A DNA stretch of 64,000 nucleotides, taken from JBEKIK01 sp963845975. GTDB taxonomy: Bacteria; Planctomycetota; Planctomycetia; Pirellulales; Thermoguttaceae. Under the pieces are notes generated by a model, which saw only the letters and a list, made by a program, of their open reading frames with translations, was not told the origin of the DNA and searched no databases. The stretch is taken from positions 1,550,001 through 1,614,000 of the forward strand of contig CAWJUD010000002.1 in assembly GCA_963845975.1 (NCBI GenBank), read 5' to 3'. Made by a program: the position numbers and the translations under genes. Positions 25,580 through 34,957 of this stretch are shown in pieces (the stretch's first letter is position 1; every line of letters begins with the position of its first letter).

Positions 25580-26633
25580 ATGACGAATTCATATTTACCG
25601 CTTCAACTTGGGCCGCTGCGGATTGATTTCCCCGTCATCCAGGCGGCCCTTAGCGGGTATAGCGATTGGCCGATGCGGGTGATCGCCAGGCGATTGGGCG
25701 CGCCGTATACCATTTGCGAGGTCATGCTCGACCAGTTCATCCTGAATGTGACCAAAGGCAACAAGGCCAAACGTTTCCTGCGCGTGACAGACGAAGAGCA
25801 CCCATGCGGGGTGCAATTGATGGGCGCCGTGCCCGAGCAATTTCCTCCGGCGGCAATGAAGCTGGTCGAGGCCGGGTTTGATGCCATCGACATCAACTTT
25901 GCCTGCCCTGTGAAAAAGGTGCTGGGCCGATGCCGCGGCGGATTTTTATTGAGCCGGCCTGATATCGCCTTGGATATCGTGGCCCGCGTGCGCAACGTCT
26001 TACCCACCCGCATACCGCTTACCGTGAAAATGCGGCTGCGGAATGGACGAAAGTCGGCATAGCCGGGATAATTTTTTCGCCATCTTCGAGGGCGCATATC
26101 GACTTGGCGCGGCGGCGATTACCGTGCACGGCCGAACTGTGCGCCAGCGTTATGAAGGCCGCAGTTCCTGGCACTTCCTCCGCGAAGTAAAGCAGCGCGC
26201 CGGCAAGCGGGCGGTCATCGGCAGCGGTGATCTTTTTACCGCGCAGGATTGCCTTGACATGTTCGCCCAAACCGGCGTGGACGGCGTATCCGTGGCCCGG
26301 GGCGCGATCGGCAATCCCTGGATATTTCCGCAGATAAAGGCCTTGGCCGAGGGCCGGGAAATTCCCCCGCCAAGTTTATATCAACAGCGCGAGGTGATTG
26401 CCGAACATTATCGCCTGGCCGGGAAAATATACGGCGAAAGGCGTTGCTGCGCCCTGATGCGCAAGTTCGGCATCAAGTATTCCAGGCTGCACCCGCAAGC
26501 GGAAAAGGTCCGCCAGGCCTTCATTGCCGTAGTGGAACCCGACGACTGGCAAGAAGTTTTAGAAAAATGGTATGCTGAAGACCTGCCGGGCGTTTGGCCC
26601 GCTACGGTGGATGAAACTTATTATTCGCAATAA
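25580..26633 (+). CDS. tRNA-dihydrouridine synthase, frameshifted
   Basis: About 351 residues after repair. The enzyme reduces uridine to dihydrouridine in tRNA using FMN. The N-terminal barrel opening is VIQAALSGYSDWPMR. The catalytic Cys is in NFACPVKKV. PLTVKMR is followed after the break (26035-26041) by GMDESRHSRDNFF, and then ITVHGRTVRQRY, GSGDLF and SVARGAIGNPW bind the cofactor phosphate. Either one extra T (GGCTGCGG for GGCGCGG) or two missing bases at the same GC-rich step repairs it. The end overlaps the convergent queG end by 13 bases. Confidence 0.8.
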
Positions 26634-27567
26634 TGTGGTTTGTTTTCCAAGACCATGGTCGCATTGCGCAACAGCCCGGCGAGATTGACTCGCCAAAGCG
26701 GGGTATGACCGAAACGTTGCCGAAAACCGGCCTCATCTAGCGCGAACAAATCCCCAAGACGGACAGGATTCATTCCGGGCAGTGGTTGGAAACTCTTTTC
26801 ACTGCTTATGGGCGTGCCGCGGTTCCGGGGACAAGCCTCCTGACATGCATCGCAGCCGAACAACCGATCGCCGCATGTCCTTTGCAGTTTTTGGGGAATT
26901 GGTCCATGCGATTCGATAGTCAAGTAACTGATGCACTTTCGCGCGTCGAGACGATAAGGGGCTTCCAAAGCGCCTGTGGGACAGGCATCAAGGCACGCCC
27001 GGCAACTGCCGCAAAGACTAGCCCGGGTAGGTTCGTTGTGCTGCAATTCCTCGGTAGTCAATAAAGCGGCCAAAAAAATCCAACTTCCATATTGTTCGTT
27101 TATGAGCAAGGTATTTTTTCCGATCCAGCCTATTCCGGCACGTTGGGCAAAGCCGCGTTCCAAAAGCGGGGCCGTATCGACCACGCCGCGAACCTTACAA
27201 TCCGGAACCAATTCGCGGTGAAACTGGGCTAATGCCCGCAACATGCGGCGGATTTCATCGTGATAATCGCCTCCCCAGGCATAACGCGAAACCTTTCCTT
27301 GCCCGGGTCCGGCGGCGGCGGGCTCCACCGTTCGATAGTTTACACCCAGCATGAGGATGCTTTTCACACCGGGAAGGATCAAACCGGGATCGCGGTATGC
27401 ATCCATCCGCCTGGAGAAATATCGCATTTCACCGGCCATTCCGTCGGCCAACCATCTTTCCAAGTCTTCGATTTCAGGCGGAGTCACGGCCGGAGTTGCG
27501 CCACAAGATCAAACCCCAATCGCAGGGCCTTTTCCTTTAAAGCAATGGTCAACGATTGGGTATTCAT
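26621..27567 (-). CDS. queG: Epoxyqueuosine reductase, frameshifted near the start
   Basis: QueG does the last step of queuosine synthesis, reducing epoxyqueuosine in tRNA. The two [4Fe-4S] clusters are marked by CGSCRACLDACPTGAL and CDACQEACP. RGVVDTAPLLER and GWIGKNTLLI are further signatures. The long frame starts too late. Upstream, an ATG at 27567 reads MNTQSLTIALKEKALRLGFDLV, then needs one G (GGG for GG at about 27497) to give GATPAVTPPEIEDL. With this repair the length is about 316 residues, close to normal. Confidence 0.85.
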
Positions 27568-27667
27568 TGATGGGCAGATACTTTTAAATTGATGATGATA
27601 TCTTATAATTAGGGAATAAATCCACTAAAATTAATTCTATCAAATCTTTCTTCCACGTGATTTCTCA

Positions 27668-27976
27668 ATGCGTCGGTTACTTGCATTATTACTTGTTTTA
27701 TCGATTGCCCTGGCAATGAACGGCTGCGGACCATCTGTGTCCAACAAGGATCTGGGCACGATTATTTATAAAATTCCCCATGTCCAGGGGGCGGATAAGC
27801 CATACAAATTGCCCCAAGCTATTACGCCAAGTGCGGAAGCCTCTACCCCCAATAACCAGGGCGAAGAAGTCAAAAAAACCGACCAGGCGGAAGTTGAGAA
27901 AGAAGGGGAACACGAGCATGCAATCCCGGAAAATACAAAGAGCCCCAAGCCGACTCCGGACCACCATCGGCCTTGA
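27668..27976 (+). CDS. Lipoprotein, planctomycete type
   Basis: The protein has 102 residues with a signal peptide and lipobox (MRRLLALLLVLSIALAMNGC). The mature part has SNKDLGTIIYKIPHVQGADKPYKLP, a pattern I associate with small planctomycete lipoproteins, and then an acidic/His tail. It is probably anchored in the membrane facing the periplasm. The function is unknown. Confidence 0.65.
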   Translation: MRRLLALLLVLSIALAMNGCGPSVSNKDLGTIIYKIPHVQGADKPYKLPQAITPSAEASTPNNQGEEVKKTDQAEVEKEGEHEHAIPENTKSPKPTPDHHRP

Positions 27977-28145
27977 TCCTGGCTGTTTCCATTCAATCAA
28001 CGAATAATACTTTGCAAGTCATATTAAACCACCCATTAGAAGGTATTGCTAAGCCTTACATTTTTTTCATTTCCCCTATTGGAAAAATTTTTATGCACAA
28101 TAAAATAGGTTATATACAGAACTTGCCTTAATTGGGGTGAATACA

Positions 28146-28655
28146 ATGAAAACAAACATCTTCTGCTGCTGCTTTTTTTTAACACTAATCTCCTGCAATA
28201 CGGCGTTGGCCGGGGGTTACGATTTTTATAGTCCCTGGGGATACGGCTGGGATTGCTATTATCAACCTTCTCTGTATTCGTACGAATACATCCCCTATTA
28301 TGCATTGCATCCGCCGGTTTATTACAGCTATCGAATAGACGCTAGAAGTTATGGCGACAGTCCATTCCCGTTTCCGCCAGGACTTTCGGCTTTGCAGGCT
28401 TATTCCGTTTCTCCGCAGCCTCAAATGATCAGGAACGAGCATGTCGAAGAATCGAACTTGCCAACGGATCAGTACCAAACTCATGCCCCTTTACGAATTC
28501 CAAATCCCTATGTCGAACAATCGGGCGACACTGGTGTGTCAAAAGGCGCAAAATGGGAAGGCAAAAAAACCCTGAAACCCCTGGTAGTTTATCCAATTGA
28601 AAAATCGCTCTGGACACAGCGGGAAAAGTCAGTAAGCTATCAACCCCGCCGATAG
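28146..28655 (+). CDS. Secreted Tyr/Pro-rich protein
   Basis: The protein has 169 residues from the ATG at 28146, with GGGGTG upstream. A signal peptide (MKTNIFCCCFFLTLISCNTALA) is followed by a tyrosine/proline-rich region (YEYIPYYALHPPVYYSYRI). It is a likely cell-wall or surface protein. The function is unknown. Confidence 0.6.
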   Translation: MKTNIFCCCFFLTLISCNTALAGGYDFYSPWGYGWDCYYQPSLYSYEYIPYYALHPPVYYSYRIDARSYGDSPFPFPPGLSALQAYSVSPQPQMIRNEHVEESNLPTDQYQTHAPLRIPNPYVEQSGDTGVSKGAKWEGKKTLKPLVVYPIEKSLWTQREKSVSYQPRR

Positions 28656-28713
28656 TATTGTGCGCCTTTTTATACGCCTATAACTCGTCTCAGGGTGGAA
28701 AGGAGTCTACCTG

Positions 28714-29991
28714 ATGAAGCGGGCCATTCTGATAATTCTCATTGCCTTGGGATTGGCCGGATGTAAAAGTCAAACGCCCACGGTCGATCCTTTTTTTGGA
28801 CGCACAACTGTGCCGCCGCCCCCGACAGGTTCGATTGCAGGACGAGCCGCGGATCCGTATTATCAATCTCCGCCGCCTATACAACCCGGGCCTTTACAAG
28901 CCAACACGCTTTATAATCAAGGCAGTACCACAACCAATGCGCCTTTGTATTCCGGAGGCTCCTTGACGAATCCGTCAAATCCCGCTAATTCCTCTCCTGG
29001 ATCAACCTGGACCAATCCATTTAATGCCTCTAATTCCACTTCGGGATCAACCTTGACGAATCAGTACAATGCTCCCCGATATTCCAGCCCGGCATCGTCT
29101 GCTTTGACCGGGCCTTCGTCGGCAGGCGCGGGGGTCGCAACGGGAGCTTCCCCTTATCCGATGCAATCTGCGCCCCAAAATAATCTTGCCCCGGGCACGC
29201 CGCCTGCCGGGTATTCGCCCCAGACTCCTCCCGCTCAACCGGCTTCCATGCCCTCGACAATTCCCGGATCGACCTGGCCCGGCGGAAATCGCTATACGCC
29301 TCCAAGCGGTGGTTTTAATTACCAGGGAACCAGCAATCAAATGCCGAATTCTCAGCCGGCGCCGCCGTCGCCCAATCGCGTTGCCACGCCTTTTTTTGCC
29401 GGAGGGGTGCCTAACCGAAAACAATCCATTCCGGTTACGGATAACAATCCTCAACCGCTCAATAACGCCTCGGCAACCGCGGGCGTAATTAATCCCCCAA
29501 TCTATAATCCCAATATCAACTCATACCAGAACGTTTCCAATCCTCAAGCAACCTATGCTGCATCTGGATTTGCCGGCAGTGCAAATAGTTCGTCAAGTGG
29601 ACAATCGCCCCTAACACGTACGCTTCAGCCGCAAACAGGAAACAACTCTAGTTCACAAGGCAACAATTATTTTCTGCCGGCATCGCGGCAATCCACATCC
29701 CCCACTCCGGTGCAGCCTCAGAACAACTCCGCCCAGCCGACTTGCGCGAGTCCACCTCGTCCGATAACCGGGTCATTGATGACAATATCGAGCCGGTATC
29801 TAATACCGAAGCAAAAGACAGCCCGTAAGATAACGCCCCGGCCCGATTCTCGGTTTTTCTATGCCCAAGATCCCCATTACCACAGGTTTCGTGGTAAACT
29901 ATTGACATTTGCATGGCAAATGATCGAGGACGACCAATGGAAGGCCGGTAATTTAGGAAAAAATAGCACTACGGATCATTTTCAATACTAA
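28714..29991 (+). CDS. Low-complexity Pro/Ser/Asn-rich lipoprotein, end possibly frameshifted
   Basis: The signal peptide and lipobox are LGLAGC (MKRAILIILIALGLAGC), and AAGGAG lies 10 bases ahead of the ATG. The rest is Pro/Ser/Asn/Thr/Gln-rich with SNPSNPANSS- and APQNNLAPG-type repeats, as in an extended surface stalk. After QPT (about 29741) another frame gives STSSDNRVIDDNIEPVSNTEAKDSP and a stop at 29828, a better match to the acidic style of such tails than the basic text ending at 29991. A single missing T or four missing bases would explain it. Confidence 0.6.
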   Translation: MKRAILIILIALGLAGCKSQTPTVDPFFGRTTVPPPPTGSIAGRAADPYYQSPPPIQPGPLQANTLYNQGSTTTNAPLYSGGSLTNPSNPANSSPGSTWTNPFNASNSTSGSTLTNQYNAPRYSSPASSALTGPSSAGAGVATGASPYPMQSAPQNNLAPGTPPAGYSPQTPPAQPASMPSTIPGSTWPGGNRYTPPSGGFNYQGTSNQMPNSQPAPPSPNRVATPFFAGGVPNRKQSIPVTDNNPQPLNNASATAGVINPPIYNPNINSYQNVSNPQATYAASGFAGSANSSSSGQSPLTRTLQPQTGNNSSSQGNNYFLPASRQSTSPTPVQPQNNSAQPTCASPPRPITGSLMTISSRYLIPKQKTARKITPRPDSRFFYAQDPHYHRFRGKLLTFAWQMIEDDQWKAGNLGKNSTTDHFQY

Positions 29992-30105
29992 TAATAGAAG
30001 TATCTTTGCATAGGCCCGGTCTTTGCATACAAGAAAATCGAGCCCCTTAATCCTACAGGTGAGTAGAGGGGTATGAAAACATTATTATTATCCTAGCCAT
30101 TCTGC

Positions 30106-32064
30106 ATGAACAACAAATCCGACGGCATACAAGCGAAGATAGCGGCGGCTCTAAGCGGCCCGAAACAATGGCGATTGGTGCGTTGGGCCTCGCTTTTGCC
30201 TAAAATCGCCGCCCTGGAACCAGAGTTGCAACAGCTCGGCGATCAGCAACTTCGCAAGCTAAGTCTTTCCTTGCGATATCGCGCGAAAAGCGGCGAACCG
30301 CTCCACCGATTGCTGGTCGAAGGCTATGCCCTGGTCCGCGAGGCCGGGCGCCGGACGATCAACATGCGGCATTTCGACGTGCAGATTCTCGGCGGCATCG
30401 CTATGTTTTATCGCTCGATAGTAGAGATGCAGACTGGCGAAGGCAAAACGCTCGTTGCAACGCTGCCTATGTATCTGTACGCCTTGACCGGCAGGGGATG
30501 CCACCTGGCCACGGTCAACGATTATCTGGCCCGCCGCGACGCCGAGTGGATGGGCCCCATATACAAAGCCTTGGGGCTAAGCGTGGGCGTAATTGAAACG
30601 CAAATGTCGCAGCCCCAGCGGCGCAAGTCTTACGCGTCTGATATCACCTATGGCACGGCCAAGGAGTTCGGATTCGATTTTCTCCGCGATCGCCTGCTTT
30701 TGCGGCGAATTCAAGAAGGTCAAACCGATCTGTTGGGCGGCATGCTGGGACAAGGCGCCGGCGCATCGAACGAAAAGCCGGTCCAGCGCGATCCCTATTT
30801 CGCCCTGGTCGACGAGGCCGACAGCATTCTCATCGACGAAGCCCGCACGCCGCTGATCATTAGCGCCTTGCCCACCGAAGAGGAGCGTTTGGCCGTGGAG
30901 TGCCATAAATGGAGCGCTTCGGTTATAAAGGAATTTATCGAGGACGAAGATTACGATTACGACCATGAAAAACGGACCGTGGAACTAACCCGCGAAGGCC
31001 GGCAAAAGGTGCGCTTGCTGCCCAAGCCCCAGGCCATGGACACGGTGGGCATGGTGACGATTTACCAGTACATCGAACGCGCCATCCTGGTCGACCGCGA
31101 ATATCATCTGGACCGGCAATACGTGGTCCGCGACGGCGAAATCGTGATCGTCGACGAGTTCACCGGCCGGTTGGCCGAAGGCCGGAAATGGCGCGACGGA
31201 ATTCATCAAGCCGTGGAGGCCAAGCAAGGCGTAGAGGTTACCGTGGCCACCGGACAGGCTGCCCGAATCACCGTCCAGGACTTTTTCCTCCGCTACGAGA
31301 ACCTGGCGGGCATGACCGGCACGGCAATGGGATCGGCGCGGGAGTTGCGAAAAATTTACCGCTGCCACGTGCTGCCGATTCCCACCAACCGCCCCTTGAT
31401 CCGCCAACGACTTCCGGAAATGGTCTTCGGAACCACCGACGCCAAATGGGCGGCCGTGTTGGAAGAAATCGAACGACTCCACAACCAAGGCCGCCCCATT
31501 CTGATCGGCACCCGTTCCATCGACAAATCGGAACATCTTTCCGAACTGCTTAAGACGCGAGGCATCGAGCACCAGGTTCTGAATGCGAACCACATCGAGG
31601 CCGAAGCGGAAATCGTGGCCCATGCCGGATTGCCCGGTAAAGTGACCGTTTCCACCAACATGGCCGGGCGCGGCACCGACATCAAACTCGGCGAAGGCGT
31701 TGCCGAAATGGGCGGGCTGCACGTTATCGGCACCGAAATGCACGACGCCAGCCGCATTGACCGCCAATTATTCGGCCGTTGCGGGCGGCAAGGCGATCCC
31801 GGCACTTATCGCCAATATCTTGCCCTGGACGACGATCTGCTCTTAACCGGCTTGGGACCCGTGAAAGCTAAAAAATTAAAAGCCCTGGGCGAGCAATCGC
31901 CCGGTCCCTTCGATTACCTGCATAAACTTTTCCGCAAGTCTCAAAAGAAAGTCGAACGCCGCCACTTCCGCCAACGCAAGTCTCTTATGTATTACGAAAA
32001 AGAGCGCAAAAAGATGCAACAGCAGATGGGACAAGACACCTATCTCGATACGCCGAGTTCGTAA
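30106..32064 (+). CDS. secA: SecA-type preprotein translocase ATPase, short (accessory) form
   Basis: The protein has 652 residues, against about 900 for standard SecA. It keeps the DEAD motor: the N-terminal EMQTGEGKT Walker A, DEADSILIDEART, a second RecA-like domain with STNMAGRGTDIKLG and FGRCGRQGDPG, and the preprotein cross-linking region between. The C-terminal helical wing is short (KLFRKSQKKVERRHF), and the zinc-binding tail is absent. It probably drives export of a subset of proteins next to the main SecA. It may serve the secreted calpain encoded next. Confidence 0.85.
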   Translation: MNNKSDGIQAKIAAALSGPKQWRLVRWASLLPKIAALEPELQQLGDQQLRKLSLSLRYRAKSGEPLHRLLVEGYALVREAGRRTINMRHFDVQILGGIAMFYRSIVEMQTGEGKTLVATLPMYLYALTGRGCHLATVNDYLARRDAEWMGPIYKALGLSVGVIETQMSQPQRRKSYASDITYGTAKEFGFDFLRDRLLLRRIQEGQTDLLGGMLGQGAGASNEKPVQRDPYFALVDEADSILIDEARTPLIISALPTEEERLAVECHKWSASVIKEFIEDEDYDYDHEKRTVELTREGRQKVRLLPKPQAMDTVGMVTIYQYIERAILVDREYHLDRQYVVRDGEIVIVDEFTGRLAEGRKWRDGIHQAVEAKQGVEVTVATGQAARITVQDFFLRYENLAGMTGTAMGSARELRKIYRCHVLPIPTNRPLIRQRLPEMVFGTTDAKWAAVLEEIERLHNQGRPILIGTRSIDKSEHLSELLKTRGIEHQVLNANHIEAEAEIVAHAGLPGKVTVSTNMAGRGTDIKLGEGVAEMGGLHVIGTEMHDASRIDRQLFGRCGRQGDPGTYRQYLALDDDLLLTGLGPVKAKKLKALGEQSPGPFDYLHKLFRKSQKKVERRHFRQRKSLMYYEKERKKMQQQMGQDTYLDTPSS

Positions 32065-32097
32065 TAATCATGGCGCTGGTTTGTGCACATCTTATTT

Positions 32098-32126
32098 AGC
32101 CCCCGGTGATTACACCGGGGGTTTTG
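32098..32126 (+). terminator. Terminator of the secA gene
   Basis: CCCCCGGTG and CACCGGGGG form a 9-base stem with a 4-base loop, then TTTT. It belongs to the AGCCC...GGGGT palindrome group. Confidence 0.65.
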
Positions 32127-32398
32127 GTTACGGCCGTCAGGCCGCACTGGGATAAAAGCACAGCGGGCCGGCTATTTGACATGGGGCAAAACATGACGTA
32201 GGGTTTAAATGCCACTGAATCATCCAGCCTTGCCGTATGGCCGGCCGATCGGTAGACGGCTGCGTAAGGCAATACTTATCTGGAACGTAGCGACGCAATA
32301 CACGCGTCCGCGGAACAATTTTCCGCGGGCTATGAAAGCTCTTTGCTCTTGTGTCTTGATTCTTAACTTTAATCGGGGCATGATTAAGGAGCGAGACC
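32127..32398. other. Leader region of the calpain gene
   Basis: About 270 bases without a gene. I see no strong promoter or hairpin. AAGGAG lies just before the ATG at 32399. Confidence 0.4.
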
Positions 32399-34894
32399 AT
32401 GATCGGACGTTCTCTGCGTCGTCAGCATTTTTCTTCCCGCAAGCCGGCAAGGGCCCGCAATCGTATCCTTCGCGGCGAACAACTCGAATCGCGCGCATTG
32501 TTGAGCGGGAATGGTATCTCACCCATGGTATTATGGAACGTTCCGCCTGGGACGGCCGCGATTGCCAGTATGATAAAACCGGTCAATGCCGCACCGACCG
32601 TTGCGAAGCAGATCATCTTAAACGGTAATGCGCCCGTTACCGGCAAGACCGCCTCGCTATCGGTCTTGGGAAGCGACGATGCGGGCGAATCCAAACTCGT
32701 CTACAATTGGTCGGTCACTGGCGTTCCCGCCGGCGGGACCGCGTCCTTCAGCATCAACGGCGCAAATAGCGCCAAGAATACGACGATTACGTTCACAAAG
32801 GCCGGAACTTACGGCCTGGCCGTAAAGATAGTTGACGGCGGCGGCCTGTCGGTGAGCACTGTCAAGACCGTCGTGGTAACACCCACGTTCACAAGCATTA
32901 AGAATCTATCGACCGCTCCGATGTATGTTTCCGGGACAAACCTGCAACTGCCCGTTCCCACGTTCGCCGATCAATTCGGCAACGCGATGCCCGGGCCGAT
33001 TACATCGACATGGTCTACGACGTCTCTTCCATCCGGCGCCCCGGCGCCTAACTTCACGACCACAGCGGGCGTCACCACCGCCACCTTCAGGATGGCAGGC
33101 ACATACACCTTGACCGCCCGTCTTGTCAATTTTCCAAGCGTTTCTTATGCCATCATGGCGGTTGTGAATCAGACCTTGACGAGTATTGCCGTTTCGCCCA
33201 ATACAGCTTGCATTTTCCAGGGTGCCACCCAGCAGTTTATTCCCCAGGCCTTGGACCAATTCCAACGGCCTATGTCGAATCTGCAGACGTTCACTTGGAG
33301 TGCCAGCGGCGGCACGATCAACGCTTCCGGACTGTTCACCGCCCCGAATAACGTCGGCGTTTGCACCGTTACCGCCAAAAGCGGCTCGCTGAAGGGCACG
33401 GCAACGGTCATTATCCAGGCGAATTCGGGGAACCTGCAAAATGCGGCCCTCGCAAAGCTCGTTACCAGCCTTGACGCCGACGGCTCGATCAACAGGCAGG
33501 ATATGATCCAGATTCTCCGCAGCGTGGGCGGCGACGGCGTGGTCGACACTACTGAATTCGGTGACTTGAAGAAGCTCCTGAACCAGGCCGGCACTCTGAA
33601 TATCCCCGGTTACGTGCAAGTCCTGGCCGGCGACGTGATCAACGGCAACGCCGCCAACGCCGCCTTTCAAGGCCTGTCGCTGGGCAACCTCGCCATCGGC
33701 AGCTCCGCCGCCCAACTCAACAAGCTTATCGATAAGTGGTTCCTCGGCGCCGACCATCCGACACTCTGCAATTCCTCGCTGGTCTACAAATCGGTCGCCG
33801 GCTCGCTGTTCCCGCATACGCCCTCTCATACCGACGAATACCAGGGCCAACTGGGCGACTGCTACTTCATTTCCGCCCTGGGCACCCTTGCCGACAGCAA
33901 GCCGGCCGCGGTCCAGAACATGTTCATCGACAACGGCGACGGCACTTTCACCGTCCGCTTTTACACCGGCACTTACGGAACCATCTACAACTACAGCGAT
34001 GGCAGCATTAGCGCAGGCTTCACGAACAACATCGGAACCGCCGACTATGTGACCGTTGATCGAATGCTGCCTACGACCACCTCAGGCATTCTGGTCTACG
34101 CCGATTACGGAGCTAATTATACCAACACCGCCAACTCCCTGTGGATTCCATTGGCCGAAAAGGCTTACGCCCAATGGAACCAGACCGGCAAGGAAGGCCG
34201 CGACGGCCTGAATGCTTACGCTTCGATCCAGGGCGGATGGATGGCCACGGTCGACGCCCAGGTGCTCGGCTATAACGCAACCGACTATATAATGACCAAC
34301 ACAAACAAACAGGTGGCCGTTAGTGCGCTTGCGGCCAAAAAGGCGGTGACGATCGGAACGCTCCAGTGGTCGGGCACTAATTTGGGTCTTTACTCGTCGC
34401 ACGCTTACGCGATCATCGGTTATAACGCGTCCACCGACAAGTTCACCCTCTACAATCCCTGGGGATCGAATCAGCCCGGTCCGCTCACTTGGAGCCAACT
34501 CCAGGCAACCTGCAGCCAACTCGCGGTTGCCGACACCTCCGGTTCGACCCCAATTATCGGCGCGGTGGTAAAAGCGGGATCGGGATCGGTCAAGACCTTA
34601 TTTTCGGATCAAATTTCTAATACTGCCTTCGGCATATCGCTCCGCGAATCAGCCGTCGCAACTAACCCACAGCCCGGTCTTTCGCCGGCGGCCGCCCGCC
34701 GCGGTAATTTCTCTACCGCGACCAGTGTGACGCGTGTGCTTTTCGAGACCTTAGGAAGCAGTTGGGTGGCGCACTCCCGCCAGACAATCCATACCAGACC
34801 GGTACACGGCATTCTTCCCGCACCCTTGGTCGACGCGACATTCGCTGCCGACGGTCTGCTGTTGCAAGGTGAAGTTTTGGAAACATTCGTGTAA
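32399..34894 (+). CDS. Secreted calpain-like cysteine protease with Ig-like domains
   Basis: The protein has 831 residues. The N-terminus carries RGEQLESRALLSGN, the planctomycete export/anchor signal. Ig/PKD and BIG_2-type domains follow (about 50-340), then an EF-hand-like helical part (VTSLDADGSINRQD) and the C2 peptidase core. The catalytic residues are Cys488 (GQLGDCYFISAL), His668 (SSHAYAIIGYN) and Asn686 (LYNPWG). All three are intact, so an active extracellular or periplasmic protease is likely. Such calpains are unusual in bacteria and more frequent in planctomycetes. It lies directly after secA. Confidence 0.85.
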   Translation: MIGRSLRRQHFSSRKPARARNRILRGEQLESRALLSGNGISPMVLWNVPPGTAAIASMIKPVNAAPTVAKQIILNGNAPVTGKTASLSVLGSDDAGESKLVYNWSVTGVPAGGTASFSINGANSAKNTTITFTKAGTYGLAVKIVDGGGLSVSTVKTVVVTPTFTSIKNLSTAPMYVSGTNLQLPVPTFADQFGNAMPGPITSTWSTTSLPSGAPAPNFTTTAGVTTATFRMAGTYTLTARLVNFPSVSYAIMAVVNQTLTSIAVSPNTACIFQGATQQFIPQALDQFQRPMSNLQTFTWSASGGTINASGLFTAPNNVGVCTVTAKSGSLKGTATVIIQANSGNLQNAALAKLVTSLDADGSINRQDMIQILRSVGGDGVVDTTEFGDLKKLLNQAGTLNIPGYVQVLAGDVINGNAANAAFQGLSLGNLAIGSSAAQLNKLIDKWFLGADHPTLCNSSLVYKSVAGSLFPHTPSHTDEYQGQLGDCYFISALGTLADSKPAAVQNMFIDNGDGTFTVRFYTGTYGTIYNYSDGSISAGFTNNIGTADYVTVDRMLPTTTSGILVYADYGANYTNTANSLWIPLAEKAYAQWNQTGKEGRDGLNAYASIQGGWMATVDAQVLGYNATDYIMTNTNKQVAVSALAAKKAVTIGTLQWSGTNLGLYSSHAYAIIGYNASTDKFTLYNPWGSNQPGPLTWSQLQATCSQLAVADTSGSTPIIGAVVKAGSGSVKTLFSDQISNTAFGISLRESAVATNPQPGLSPAAARRGNFSTATSVTRVLFETLGSSWVAHSRQTIHTRPVHGILPAPLVDATFAADGLLLQGEVLETFV

Positions 34895-34957
34895 GTTCTT
34901 GTAAATCCGACATTACTTACAAAGTGACCGCGACGCGGCAGGCGATGCGGAGGCGGT

